The notes under the pieces were generated by a model, which did not search any database, was not told the DNA's origin, and worked only from the letters and a program-made list of their open reading frames with translations. From NCBI RefSeq assembly GCF_036320965.1, contig NC_092250.1, positions 17,710,117 through 17,774,116 of the forward strand: a DNA stretch of 64,000 bases, written 5' to 3'. Position 1 is the first letter of the stretch, and the number at the start of each line of letters is the position of its first letter. This document shows positions 1-10,538 of the stretch, one piece after another. Source of the stretch: Panulirus ornatus (taxonomy: Eukaryota > Arthropoda > Malacostraca > Decapoda > Palinuridae). The position numbers were made by a program, and so were the translations under genes.

Positions 1-535
1 TGATGTTGTGGTGGTTGTTGGGTGATGTGATGGTTGCTAGGAGATGTGATGGTGGGTGCTAGGTGATGTTGTGGTGGTTGCTAAGTGATGATGTGGTGGT
101 TGCTGGGTAATGTTGTGGTTGCTAGGTGATGTGGTGGTAATTGCTAAGTGATGTTGTGGTGGTTGCTAGGTAATGTGGTGGTTGCTAGGTAATGTTGTGA
201 TGGTTGCTGGGTAATGCTGTAGACGTTGCTAGGTTATGTGTGGTAGTTGCTAGGTAAGGTGGTGGTGGTTGCTAGGTGATGTGGTGGTTGCTAAGTGATG
301 ATGTGGTGGTTGCTGGGTAATGTTGTGGTTGTTGGTGAGTAGTGCTGGAGTGACTGCTAGGTTATGTTGTTGTGGTTGCTAGGTGATGTGGTGGTAATTG
401 CTAAGTGATGTTGGGGTGGTTGCTAGGCAATGTTGCTGTGGTTACTAGGTGGTGTGGTGATGGTTGCTACGTGATGTGGTGGTGGTTTTTGGGTGGTGTT
501 GTGGTGGTTGCTACATGTTGCTGTGTTAGATGTGG
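1..535. repeat. degenerate minisatellite, GGTGATG...GTTGCTA units
   Basis: Units of about 19-24 bp built on GTGATGTGGTGGTTGCTAG are repeated with many point changes and indels. The array starts outside the window. No coding signal is seen. Confidence 0.85.
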
Positions 536-540
536 TAGGG

Positions 541-1170
541 GTGACTAGGGAGAGGCTAGGGTGACTGAAAGAGAGGGTGGAGTGACTGAAGGAGGCTGGG
601 ATGACTGAGGGAGAGGCTGGGGTGGCTGAAGGAGAGGCTGGGGTGGCTGAAGGAGAGGCTGGGGTGACTGAAGGAAGCTGGGGTGACTGAGGGAGAGGCT
701 GGGGTGACTGAAGGAGAGGCTGGGGTGACTGAGGGAGAGGCTGGGGTGACTGAAGGAGGCTGAGGTGACTGAGGGAGAGGCTGGGGTGACTGAAGGAGAG
801 GCTGGGGTGACTGAAGGAGGCTGGGTGACTGAGGGAGAGACCAGGGTGACTGAAAGAGAGGCTGGGGTGACTGAAGGAGCGACTGGGGTGACTGAGGGAG
901 AGGCTGGGGTGACTGAAGGAGGTTGGGTTGACTGAAAGAGAGGATGGGGTGACTGAAGGAAAGGCTGGAGTGACTGAAAGAGAGGCTGGGGTGACTGAAA
1001 GAGAGGCTGGGGTGACTGAAGGAGTCTGGGGTGACCGAGGGAGATGCTGGGATGAGTAGGGAGAGGCTGGGGTGACTGAGGGAGAGGCTGGGGTGGCTGA
1101 AGGAGCGACTGGGGTGACTGAAGGAGGCTGAGGTGACTGAAGGAGGCTGGGGTGACTGAGGGAGAGGCAG
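541..1170. repeat. minisatellite, GGCTGGGGTGACTGA units
   Basis: Tandem units of about 19-24 bp of GAGGCTGGGGTGACTGAAGG type. The long open frame on the minus strand here is only the translation of the repeat, a run of SPSVTPA-like peptides. Confidence 0.9.
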
Positions 1171-1187
1171 ATGATAAAAGCAATGTG

Positions 1188-1391
1188 GAAACTGAGGGTG
1201 GTGATGATGGGGGAGTGGTGGAGGGTGGTGATGATGGGGGAGTGGTGGAGAGTGGTGATGGTGGCTGTGGTGGTCTAGGGTGGTGGTGATTGTGATAGTG
1301 GAGGAGGGTGGGTGGTGTTGGGTTTAGGGTGGCGGTGGTGGTGATTGTGGTGGGAGGAGGTGGTGGTGGTGGGGGAGTGGAGGAAGGTGGT

Positions 1392-1392
<1 letters not shown>
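1188..1392. repeat. GGTGGTGATG-rich low-complexity stretch
   Basis: GGT, GATG and GTGG words with a short duplication of about 30 bp at 1196-1255. It grades into the GA tract that follows. Confidence 0.6.

Positions 1393-1460
<68 letters not shown>
1393..1460. repeat. (GA)n microsatellite
   Basis: Pure GA dinucleotides for about 68 bp. The 220 bp that follow (1461-1682) are C-rich with short CCACCC runs and hold nothing else that I recognise. Confidence 0.97.
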
Positions 1461-1463
<3 letters not shown>

Positions 1464-1680
1464 TAAGTGACCAGACAACATTCCACAGTCTACCAAACAC
1501 GGGTGTTGACTGCCCTGCTTGTGCCTGCTTCCCCTCCCCTACCCCCCACCCACCCACCCACCTCCACCCCCACCCCCACCCCACCCCCCTCGCCCTCACC
1601 CTAGGCACCGTCCCCTGGTATACACCCCTTCTATAACCCCCCCTCACCCCAAACCTCTATCCCTAGGGACAAGGGGGTAA

Positions 1681-1682
<2 letters not shown>

Positions 1683-1765
<83 letters not shown>
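1683..1765. repeat. (GA)n microsatellite
   Basis: Pure GA dinucleotides for about 83 bp. The 240 bp that follow are unique sequence without a recognised feature. Confidence 0.97.
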
Positions 1766-1766
<1 letters not shown>

Positions 1767-2003
1767 ACTACCCACGTAATTCCTACGTGTCGTAGAAAAC
1801 GATCAAGAAGGACGGGTCGTGGTGGGGTCGGGGTAAGGGTGGGAGAGGGGGTGTGTGGTAAGTGGAATCCACTCCTCCTGTATTACCACTTTCGTAAAAC
1901 TACGAGTGGGGGGGGGGGAAAGAACCCAAGAGAGGATTGTCCCTCGAAGGCTCAGTCGTTTGTTTCTGGCGCTACTGTGGTGACTTGGGAAAGCCTAGTG
2001 GGT

Positions 2004-2008
<5 letters not shown>

Positions 2009-2042
<34 letters not shown>
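2009..2042. repeat. (CA)n microsatellite
   Basis: Uninterrupted CA dinucleotides, about 17 copies. Confidence 0.97.
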
Positions 2043-2046
<4 letters not shown>

Positions 2047-2251
2047 GCCTATACGTTATAATGTGGGATTCTTTTCCTGTATAGTAGCCGTCATGGCATG
2101 GGTAAAAACGCGTCTAACCCGAGGCCAAGTTGGCTTGAAACGTCCCATAATGACGAGTACGGAGGGAGGAAATTACGGCAGGGATGAACCTGGGCTGCTC
2201 TCGTGTGTGCACACCTAACTCCTCACTCACGCTGCAGAAGTGGTAGGAAGT

Positions 2252-2395
2252 GGGGAAAGACGAAGGCAAAAGAATTTTGCAGGTTTCTTTTTTATTTTCC
2301 GTAGGAGGTGTATCGCAACGGTCTTGTGGGAAAGACGAAGCCAAAAGAATTTTGCAGATTTTTTAATTTTCTATAGGAGGTGTATCGCAACGGTC
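2252..2395. repeat. tandem direct duplication, 76-bp period
   Basis: Two adjacent copies (2252-2323 and 2328-2395) share GGGAAAGACGAAG at the left, AAAAGAATTTTGCAG in the middle and GTGTATCGCAACGGTC at the right. They differ by scattered substitutions and T-run length. This is the smallest possible tandem array and looks like an early stage of minisatellite birth. Confidence 0.85.
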
Positions 2396-2576
2396 AGTCT
2401 TCGTGTGGTTGGTCTGCAAACACACACACAAAAACTATGGGAAGCAGCAGCCACACACGCCTGCCGGAGTGCCGGGTTTTAAGAGGGCGGGGGGTGGGCG
2501 CTCTCAGACAACTCACGGGTGAGGTGGCCGACACAGTGATACCTGCAGAACAGAGAGAGGCGGCCAACAACGTCAC

Positions 2577-2577
<1 letters not shown>

Positions 2578-2615
<38 letters not shown>
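2578..2615. repeat. (CA)n microsatellite
   Basis: CA dinucleotides, about 19 copies. Confidence 0.96.
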
Positions 2616-2618
<3 letters not shown>

Positions 2619-2709
2619 AGCATGGCTGACGATGGGGGGCGGTAAGGGAGGAGGGAGGGAGAGACACGATATAAATAAAGGCAGGAGATGTATGGACTCC
2701 ACCCTGGCT

Positions 2710-2713
<4 letters not shown>

Positions 2714-2803
<90 letters not shown>
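2714..2803. repeat. (GA)n microsatellite
   Basis: Pure GA dinucleotides for about 90 bp. A short (CA)n stretch follows at 2909-2927. Confidence 0.97.
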
Positions 2804-2805
<2 letters not shown>

Positions 2806-2945
2806 TTCAACCGATTGAAATATGTCACTCAATATGAGTCACGAATGAGTTCGATGACCCAGCCATCTATTCACCATACATCCCCTACCCACTCCTTACT
2901 TGTGTTGACACACACACACACACACAGACACACGACAAAGGGTGG

Positions 2946-3425
2946 GCAGCTCGTCTGCAAATTGACTTCCACAAAGCATTTGACACTGTGCCATGTGGGA
3001 GACTGTTCAAGAAGAAGATCCTCGCACACGACTGATGGTCAGACACTTTCCATGAACAGAATGATATCCTAATGTAAGGATACAGAGGACACACGTCAAG
3101 GGATCCTTCATGAAAAGGACACCAGTGGTGTGCCGCAGGAGGCTGGTGTAGGACCGATCCTTCTGATGTAGTACGTACACGACTTGCCTGGAAGATTGGA
3201 CTCCTACCCGAAGATGTTTGCGGATGATGCCGAAGTCGTGAGGGAGGCAGAAAGCGACGTGGGATTGCACCAAGGTACAAGGGGACCCGGACACACTCCA
3301 AGGTTGGTCTGACACATGGATGTCGGAATTCACACCGAGTAAATGTAAAGATAACGAGAATGTGTGAGAATGACTTGGGTGTAGGTAGACACCATCCCTG
3401 ATCAGCTGCCACAGTCACACATTAG
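2946..3425 (+). pseudogene. dead reverse transcriptase fragment of a non-LTR retrotransposon
   Basis: Three reverse transcriptase landmarks appear in order. IDFHKAFD (2961-2984) is motif A with its catalytic Asp. SGVPQ followed by GPILL (from 3124) is the motif B region, and FADDA (3217-3231) is the catalytic motif C. A WSDTWMSEFTPSKC-like stretch near 3304-3345 matches the conserved downstream W-FN-KC segment of CR1/L2/jockey-type enzymes. Motif A is in a different frame from B and C, and an in-frame TAG (3169-3171) sits between B and C, so the copy is inactive. The clade is not certain; the sequence suggests CR1/L2 or jockey. Confidence 0.85.
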
Positions 3426-3559
3426 GAAAATAGCGAAAGAGACAAACTGCTTGTTACTAATATCTGAATAACATCCAGGTATTATGCTAAGGAAATATTC
3501 AACAAGGTAGTCATTATGGATATGGTCCAAACCTCGAATGATATGGTTGGAGACCTGGG

Positions 3560-3684
3560 TTATGCAGACAACATGCTGAAGTTTAAGATGTTGTATAATG
3601 GTAAAGAATGTTTAAGAGGCCGGGCCAACACGAGTGTAGAACTCCCTTCCTGTACAGCTCACATAGGTAAATACAAACAGGTTA

Positions 3685-3685
<1 letters not shown>
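3560..3685 (+). mobile_element. 3' tail of a CR1/L2-like non-LTR retrotransposon
   Basis: The stretch ends in GGGCCAACACGAGTGTAGAA then CTCCCTTCCTGTACAG and a GGTAAAT piece. The same ending recurs in either orientation at 20.5, 21.1, 25.1 and 52.8 kb, so it is a dispersed 3' end. It runs directly into (CA)n. Confidence 0.7.

Positions 3686-3735
<50 letters not shown>
3686..3735. repeat. (CA)n microsatellite abutting a retrotransposon tail
   Basis: About 25 CA copies that begin exactly where the retrotransposon tail ends. Confidence 0.96.
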
Positions 3736-3736
<1 letters not shown>

Positions 3737-3789
3737 CTTGAGCTGAGAGGTTCTCTTTGCTGAAACTCAGAAGGTTCCAGTTGTGCCTC

Positions 3790-4185
3790 CCTCCTGACAT
3801 TGGTTCATTCACACACCCCTACATCCTGACACTGGTCATTCACACCCTCTACCTTCTGACATTGGTTCATTCACACACCCCTACTTCCTGACAGTGGTTC
3901 ACTCATACCCCCTACTTCCTGACACTAGTTCATTCAAACCCTCTACCTCCTGACACTGGTTCATTCACACCCCCTACCTCCTGACACTGGTTCATTTACA
4001 CCCTCTAACTCCAAACACTGGTTCATTCACACCCCCAACCTCCTGACACTGGTTCATTCACATTCCCTACCTTCTGACACTGGTTCATTCACACCCCCTA
4101 CCTCCTGACTCCGATTCATTCACATTCCCTCCATCCTGACACTGGTTCATTCTAATTCCCTACCTCCTGACACTGGTTCATTCCA
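3790..4185. repeat. 31-bp minisatellite, about 13 copies
   Basis: Unit core CTGACACTGGTTCATTCACA, with period 31 measured between successive GACACT words (for example 3921 and 3952). The copies have diverged by scattered substitutions. Confidence 0.95.
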
Positions 4186-4344
4186 CATTCCGCGGGGTCC
4201 CGGGGCTAAGGCTCCCGCACCCCCACCTCCCCGCCCGGTATATGAGAGCGGTCATAGCTGGCCTCCATCGGTGGAGGGGACCATCGCAGTTGGCGGGGTT
4301 GGCGCAAGAGAGGCACGAACGGAGAAAGTGGTATAATTTGTTTG

Positions 4345-4375
4345 TGGTTTGTGTGTGTGTGTGTGTGTGTGTGTG
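4345..4375. repeat. (GT)n microsatellite
   Basis: About 15 GT copies, flanked by unique sequence at 4190-4344 and 4376-4516 with no recognised feature. Confidence 0.96.
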
Positions 4376-4516
4376 TCGGCGCGCATCACCAGTGCGCAGC
4401 TTGGAAGTAAGCGCCCCCATATTTGTTTTCCTTCCCTGCCCTCAAGTGAAAGATTTATGGCCATACTGTAAGCAGCCCTTGAAGGTCCGGCGCACCACCT
4501 TTATCATATGATATGT

Positions 4517-5200
4517 CCAGGTACGGCAAGGTCTGGTGGTGAGGAGGATGGGTCCCTGAGAACTGCAGGGTCTGGTGGTGAGGATGGGTCCCTGAGAACT
4601 GCAGGGTCTGGTGGTGAGGATGGGTCCCTGAGAACTGCAGGGTCTTGTGGTGAGGATGGGTCCCTGAGAACTGCAGGGTCTGGTGGTGAGGATGGGTCCC
4701 TGAGAACTGCAGGGTCTGGTGGTGAGGATGGGTCCCTGAGAACTGCAAGGTCTGGTGGTGAGGATGGGTCCCTGAGAACTGCAAGGTCTGGTGGTGAGGA
4801 TGGGTCCCTGAGAACTGCAGGGTCTGGTGGTGAGGATGGGTCCCTGAGAACTGCAAGGTCTGGTGGTGAGGATGGGTCCCTGAGAACTGCAGGGTCTGGT
4901 GGTGAGGATGGGTCCCTGAGAACTGCAAGGTCTGGTGGTGAGGATGGGTCCCTGAGAACTGCAGGGTCTGGTGGTGAGGATGGGTCCCTGAGAACTGCAA
5001 GGTCTGGTGGTGAGGATGGGTCCCTGAGAACTGCAGGGTCTGGTGGTGAGGATGGGTCCCTGAGAACTGCAAGGTCTGGTGAGGAGGAGGAGGAGGATGG
5101 GTCCCTGAGAACTGCAAGGTCTGGTGAGGAGGAGGAGGAGGATGGGTCCCTGAGAACTGCAAGGTCTGGTGAGGAGGAGGAGGAGGATGGGTCCCTGAGA
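4517..5200. repeat. 36-bp minisatellite with dimeric higher-order pattern
   Basis: Unit core GGTCTGGTGGTGAGGATGGG then TCCCTGAGAACTGCA, period 36 bp. Because 36 is a multiple of three, long open frames exist on both strands (242 codons +, 286 codons -); these are repeat translations and not genes. From about 4770 to 5075 copies alternate between GCAGGGTC and GCAAGGTC, a 72-bp higher-order unit. The last three copies carry an inserted GGA run and are about 48 bp long. Confidence 0.96.
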
Positions 5201-5625
5201 ACTGGACCATTTGAGGGTTATGGGTTAAGACCGTAATTTGCAATGGTATTCGTAAAGTCAACGTACAAGATTTATCTTTTATTTTTTTCCTTTTTTCTTT
5301 TTTGTTCAATTTCAAAATGTACCGTTCTTAGTTATTTTTTTTTTTCATTTAATAAATGGAATAACTGAGAGGAATTTCAGACACAATCAATAATATAGTG
5401 GAAGGAGACTTTTAACTTCTTATCCAATACCATTCTTGAGTATAAACGCTTCGTCATCATGACTCGACAAATGAGAATTAGTATTTCTCATTTAATTTTT
5501 TCCAATGCCGATTATTTCGTAATTACATAATCATCTTAAAGCTAATCATGTTTCTGATCCTCTGAAAAGTGAAAAAAATAGAATATTTCAGAGTAACACG
5601 AAAAAAAATAAACTTTGATGAGAGA

Positions 5626-5627
<2 letters not shown>
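5201..5627. other. AT-rich unique sequence, no feature recognised
   Basis: AT-rich with several T and A runs. I see no exon, repeat family or RNA gene here. Confidence 0.5.

Positions 5628-5684
<57 letters not shown>
5628..5684. repeat. (GT)n microsatellite
   Basis: About 28 GT copies. Confidence 0.97.
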
Positions 5685-5688
<4 letters not shown>

Positions 5689-5822
5689 ACAACCAAAACG
5701 TAAACATAAGAGGTCAGCCTGATACGCTCACCTTACAGGGGGGTTAGAGTCACGCCCTTACCACTACCCAGGGGAGTTGATGGAGGCCTTCATCTCTGCC
5801 CAACTGGTGTGTGCAGGGGAGG

Positions 5823-5825
<3 letters not shown>

Positions 5826-5872
<47 letters not shown>
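5826..5872. repeat. (GT)n microsatellite
   Basis: About 23 GT copies, interrupted at the left by GAGGAG. Confidence 0.97.
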
Positions 5873-5875
<3 letters not shown>

Positions 5876-5914
5876 GGTGTTAGTACAGACGTGTCTGGTG
5901 GTGGCCAGTGTGAC

Positions 5915-6257
5915 TCCCTGAGCACGACGCTGGTACGACCCTTGAGCACTACGTTGGTACGACCCTAGAGCACGATGCTAGTACGACCCTTGGGCATGAC
6001 GCTGGTACCACCCTTGAGCACGACGCTGGTACGATCCTTGAGCACGACGCTGGTACGACCCTTGAGCACGACGCTGGTACGACCCTTGAGCACGACGCTG
6101 GTACGATCCTTGAGCACGACGCTGGTACGACCCTTGAGCACGACGCTGGTACGACCCTTGAGCATGACGCTGGTACGACCCTTGAGCACGACGCTGGTAC
6201 GATCCTTGAGCACGACGCTGGTACGACCCTTGAGCACGACGCTGGTACGACCCTTGC
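5915..6257 (+). repeat. minisatellite family M21, locus 1 (24-bp form)
   Basis: About 14 copies of GAGCACGACGCTGGTACGACCCTT. Compared with the 21-bp form at the other loci (GAGCACGACGGTACGACCCTT) it has three extra bases. It is one of five arrays of this family in the window (others at 14130, 19516, 21622 and 63075). Confidence 0.93.
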
Positions 6258-6330
6258 GTTGGATAGCCTACGTCAGGTCAAAGCTCGTAGCCATGATGCC
6301 CAAGGGTCCTATCGTCTTGATGGGAGGGTT
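6250..6330. repeat. palindromic flank module of family M21
   Basis: CCCTTGCGTTGGATAGCC at 6251-6268 is followed by GTCAGGTCAAAGCTCGTAGC then CATGATGCCCAAGGG. The second part is the reverse complement of the module that follows locus 3 at 19701-19729, and the first part resembles the forward half. The join therefore forms a shortened fold-back centre. Confidence 0.7.
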
Positions 6331-6559
6331 TAAGCTTCCCATCAGCGACCACCAGCTAGAGCGTGGAGGCCGACCGTCCAGCTCGAGCACTGTTGGCGTC
6401 CAGCTTAAGCATTGTCAGTGTCCAGTCTGGGTCGAGGTCTAGCCCTTAGTGGAGGCGTGGGGGAGGAGGCTGGCTCCAGGGCCAAGGTGGGCAGCAGGCA
6501 GGACCCAGGGCAGCCCTGGGTCGAGCCAGCCAGCCAGCCAGCCAGCCTGGGTCTCACCG

Positions 6560-6655
6560 GCCAGGATAGAATCGCATACCTCTTGCCCAACATGGAAACT
6601 GACGCCTGGCAGGGCACCCCCCACCTCCTGCCCCGCCCCCAACCCCCTCCCCTGT
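6560..6655 (+). repeat. shared module next to an array, copy 1
   Basis: Contains GCCCAACATGGAAACTGACG and GGCACCCCCCACCTCCTGCC then CCGCCC. The same words in the same order recur at 9149-9231. At both places the module ends where a pyrimidine-rich tandem repeat begins. Confidence 0.7.
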
Positions 6656-7535
6656 CTGGTGGTGCCCCGTCTCTCCTGCCCTGCCCCTCTCTGTCTGGTG
6701 GTACCCCGTCTCTCCTGCCCTGCCCCTCTCTGTCTGGTGGTACCCCGTCTGTCCTGCCCCTCTCTGTCTGGTGGTACCCCGTCTGTCCTGCCCCTCTCTG
6801 TCTGGTGGTGCCCCGTCTCTCCTGCCCTGCCCCTCTCTGTCTGGTGGTACCCCGTCTCTCCTGCCCCTCTCTGTCTGGTGGTGCCCCGTCTCTCCTGCCC
6901 CTCTCTGTCTGGTGGTGCCCCGTCTCTCCTGCCCCTCTCTGTCTGGTGGTGCCCCGTCTCTCCTGCCCCTCTGTCTGGTGGTGCCCCGTCTCTCCTGCCC
7001 CTCTCTGTCTGGTGGTACCCCGTCTCTCCTGCCCCTCTCTGTCTGGTGGTACCCCGTCTGTCCTGCCCCTCTCTCTCTGGTGGTACCCCGTCTCTCCTGC
7101 CCTTCTGTCTGTTGGTACCCCGTCTCTCCTGCCCCTCTGTCTGGTGGTACCCCCTCTCCTGCCCCTCTCTGTTTGGTGGTACCCCGTCTCTCCTGCCCTT
7201 CTGTCTGGTGGTACCCCGTCTCTCCTGCCCCTCTCTGTCTGGTGGTGCCCCGTCTCTCCTGCCCTTCTGTCTGGTGGTACCCCGTCTCTCCTGCCCTTCT
7301 GTCTGGTGGTACCCCGTCTCTCCTGCCCCTCTGTCTGGTGGTACCCCGTCTCTCCTGCCCCTCTCTGTCTGGTGGTACCCCGTCTCTCCTGCCCCTCTGT
7401 CTGGTGGTGCCCCGCCTCTCCTGCCCCTCTGTCTGGTGGTGCCCCGCCTCTCTTGCCCCTCTGTCTGGTGGTGCCCCGTCGCTCCTGCCCTGCCCCTCTC
7501 TCTGGTGGTGCCCCGCCTCTCCTGCCCCGTCCAGC
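6655..7535. repeat. 31-39 bp pyrimidine-rich minisatellite, about 27 copies
   Basis: Unit CCCCTCTCTGTCTGGTGGTA then CCCCGTCTCTCCTG, with length variants in the CT part. Long open frames on both strands (up to 440 codons) come from the repeat and are not genes. Confidence 0.95.
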
Positions 7536-7614
7536 ACTCCCTGCCATCATTAGAGCAACATCGTCCAGTTGACAGAAACATGTTTTGGGTTGCTGACGCT
7601 ACCCAGCAGCTTCC

Positions 7615-7615
<1 letters not shown>

Positions 7616-7673
<58 letters not shown>
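7616..7673. repeat. (GT)n microsatellite
   Basis: About 28 GT copies. Confidence 0.97.
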
Positions 7674-7675
<2 letters not shown>

Positions 7676-7689
7676 ATTCATCTCAGCCA

Positions 7690-8940
7690 CAACTGGTTGT
7701 ATCTGGCACTGCTGATTTTCATCCAATCACTTCTGATTATCTCTGGCACTGTTATTCATCCTCGGCATTGACGCTTATCTCTGGTTTGGTTAAAAGCCTT
7801 TGGCACTGTTGGTTATATATTGTTCATTATCTGCCATTTGATCATCCAAGACATCGTGGATCATCTCTGGCACTGTTACCTCTGACACTGTTGGTTACCC
7901 CAGGCACTGTTGGTTACCCCTGGCACTGTTGGTTACCCCTGACACTGTTGGTTACCCCAGGCACTGTTGGTTACCCCTGGCACTGTTGGTTACCCCTGGC
8001 ACTGTTGGTTACCCCTGGCACTGTTGGTTACCTCTGACACTGTTGGTTACCCCAGGCACTGTTGATTACCCCTGGCACTGTTGGTTACCCCAGGCACTGT
8101 TGATTACCCCTGGCACTGTTGGTTACCCCTGGCACTGTTGGTTACCTCTGACACTGTTGGTTACCCCTGGCACTGTTGGTTACCCCTGACACTGTTGGTT
8201 ACCCCAGGCACTGTTGGTTACCCCTGACACTGTTGGTTACCCTTGGCACTGTTGGTTACCTCTGACACTGTTGGTTACCCCAGGCACTGTTGGTTACCCC
8301 TGGCACTGTTGGTTACCCCTGGCACTGTTGGTTACCCCAGGCACTGTTGGTTACCCCTGACACTGTTGGTTACCCCTGGCACTGTTGGTTACCCCAGGCA
8401 CTGTTGATTACCCCAGGCACTGTTGGTTACCCCTGACACTGTTGGTTACCCCTGGCACTGTTGGTTACCCCTGGCACTGTTGGTTACCCCTGGCACTGTT
8501 GGTTACCCCAGGCACTGTTGATTACCCCTGGCACTGTTGATTACCCCAGGCACTGTTGGTTACCCCTGACACTGTTGATTACCCCAGGCACTGTTGGTTA
8601 CCCCAGGCACTGTTGATTACCCTTGGCACTGTTGGTTACCCGTGGCACTATTGGTTACCCCAGGCACTGTTGGTTACCCGTGGCACTATTGGTTACCCCT
8701 GGCACTGTTGATTACCCCTGGCACTGTTGGTTACCCCTGGCACTGTTGGTTACCCCAGGCACTGTTGATTACCCCAGGCACTGTTGGTTACCCGTGGCAC
8801 TATTGGTTACCCCTGGCACTGTTGATTACCCCTGGCACTGTTGGTTACCCCTGGCACTGTTGATTACCCCAGGCACTGTTGATTACCCATGGCATTTTTC
8901 ATTAACCCAGGTACTGTTGATTATTTCTGTCACTGTTGAT
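7690..8940. repeat. 19-bp minisatellite, about 54 clean copies with decayed edges
   Basis: Unit GGCACTGTTGGTTACCCCT, period 19 (for example 7924 and 7943). It is very regular from about 7865 to 8890. Degenerate copies run out on both sides (7690-7865 and 8890-8940), as expected if homogenisation is strongest in the middle. Confidence 0.97.
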
Positions 8941-8961
8941 TATCTTTAGGCCTGTTGACTT

Positions 8962-9123
8962 TCTGTCCTGGGAGGGGAGTGTCCTGGGAGGGTGGGCAGG
9001 AAGAGGGGAGTGTCCTGGAAGGGTGGGCAGGAAGAGGGGAGTGTCCTGGGAGGCTGGGCAGGAAGAGGGGAGTGTCCTGGGAGGCTGGGCAGGAAGAGGG
9101 GAGTGTCCTGGGAGGCTGGGTGT
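8962..9123. repeat. 31-bp minisatellite, 5 copies
   Basis: Unit GGGAGGCTGGGCAGGAAGAG then GGGAGTGTCCT, period 31. It is G-rich on the + strand. Confidence 0.95.
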
Positions 9124-9148
9124 GGCTGGGGTCCTTTATATGAGCTAG

Positions 9149-9228
9149 CGTGAATCACATTCCTGATGTTCGCCCAACATGGCAAGTGACCAGAGGCACT
9201 CCTTCCCACCTCCTGCCGCGCCCTACCC

Positions 9229-9231
<3 letters not shown>
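9149..9231 (+). repeat. shared module next to an array, copy 2
   Basis: Contains CGCCCAACATGGCAAGTGAC and CCCACCTCCTGCCGCGCCCT, matching the module at 6560-6655. Here the tail is a pure (CT)n tract. Confidence 0.7.

Positions 9232-9300
<69 letters not shown>
9231..9300. repeat. (CT)n microsatellite
   Basis: Pure CT for about 70 bp. Confidence 0.97.
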
Positions 9301-9303
<3 letters not shown>

Positions 9304-9426
9304 GGCACACCAGCGAACACGCCACATCATCATAAGATCAAAAATGTTGTGGAGGGAAAGAAAGAGGGAAAGACAAAGGTGGTAGGGAAATGTTCCCCGC
9401 TACAGTAGAGAAGCTGGCTGTGTTTG

Positions 9427-9429
<3 letters not shown>

Positions 9430-9493
<64 letters not shown>
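9430..9493. repeat. (CA)n microsatellite
   Basis: About 32 CA copies. Flanks 9301-9429 and 9494-9694 are unique with no recognised feature. Confidence 0.97.
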
Positions 9494-9494
<1 letters not shown>

Positions 9495-9694
9495 ACCATC
9501 ATCAACACCACTACGGGAGAGAAGATACACAGCAGTGGCTCCTCTTCATTTTAGAACGGGTTCAAGACACGTGGTTGACCTACCAAACTGGATAAGAGAT
9601 AATGCAGAACAAGAAAAAAAAAAAAAATAGGTATATTGCAAAAGAATTTGAGGAATTGGCAAGCAGGTAGCACTGTGTGAGAACTACATTAACT

Positions 9695-10270
9695 CATTGA
9701 TGGGTGGAAATAGGGAACCCAATGATGGGTGGAAATAGGGTACCCATTGATGGGTGGAAATAGGGTACCTATTGATGGGTGGAAATAGGGTACCCAATGA
9801 TGGGTGGAAATAGGGTACCTATTGATGGGTGGAAATAGGGTACCTATTGATGGGTGGAAATAGGGTACCCAATGATGGGTGGAAATAGGGTACCCATTGA
9901 TGGGTGGAAATAGGGTACCCATTGATGGGTGGAAATAGGGTACCTATTGATGGGTGGAAATAGGGTACCTATTGATGGGTGGAAATAGGGTACCCATCGA
10001 TGGGTGAAAATAGGGTACCCATTGATGGGTGGAAATAGGGTACCTATAGATGGGTGGAAATAGGGTACCTATTGATGGGTGGAAATAGGGTACCCATCGA
10101 TGGGTGGAAATAGGGTACCTATTGATGGGTGGAAATAGGGAACCCATTGATGGGTGGAAATAGGGTACCTATTGATGGGTGGAAATAGGGAACCCATTGA
10201 TGGGTGGAAATAGGGTACCCATCGATGGGTGGAAATAGGGTACCCATCGATGGGTGGAAATAGGGAACCC
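9695..10270. repeat. 25-bp minisatellite, 23 copies
   Basis: Unit TGATGGGTGGAAATAGGGTA then CCCAT, period 25. Most units contain the palindrome GGGTACCC. Copies differ mainly at the CAT/TAT and GAA/GTA positions. Confidence 0.97.
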
Positions 10271-10486
10271 AATTACGTCAAAGCCGAAGTGATGGGCAGG
10301 GAGTGAACAATATTGGAAGCTACAGTTGTACGCGTGTGTCAGCTGTAGTTGAAGTCACGTAGTCAAGACTCGCGCTTCATCGTCTGGGGGCTGGGGGGAG
10401 GGGGGGGGGGACGTGGCGAAAAAGCGAGACGATATTCGAACGAGATCAACGCGGGATGAATCGTTGAATCCTTCGTTAAACCCTGA

Positions 10487-10487
<1 letters not shown>

Positions 10488-10534
<47 letters not shown>

Positions 10535-10538
10535 TGTC
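10488..10538. repeat. (GT)n microsatellite
   Basis: About 25 GT copies with one interruption (TGTATG). The flanking sequence to 11100 is unique, with G runs near 10390 and 10757 and a short (ATG)n at 10790-10807. Confidence 0.96.

Noticed and set aside
4517..5200. CRISPR-like direct repeats of 36 bp
   Set aside because: Units are head to tail with no unique spacers, and the context is eukaryotic. The same holds for the 30-35 bp arrays at 27245 and 36025.
4508..5315. Long open frames on both strands (242 and 286 codons)
   Set aside because: They are translations of a 36-bp tandem unit, whose length is a multiple of three. No splice sites, domain or non-repeat core is present.
6405..7771. Overlapping open frames of 260-440 codons on both strands
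   Set aside because: All are read from one pyrimidine-rich minisatellite in several frames; the composition is entirely set by the repeat.
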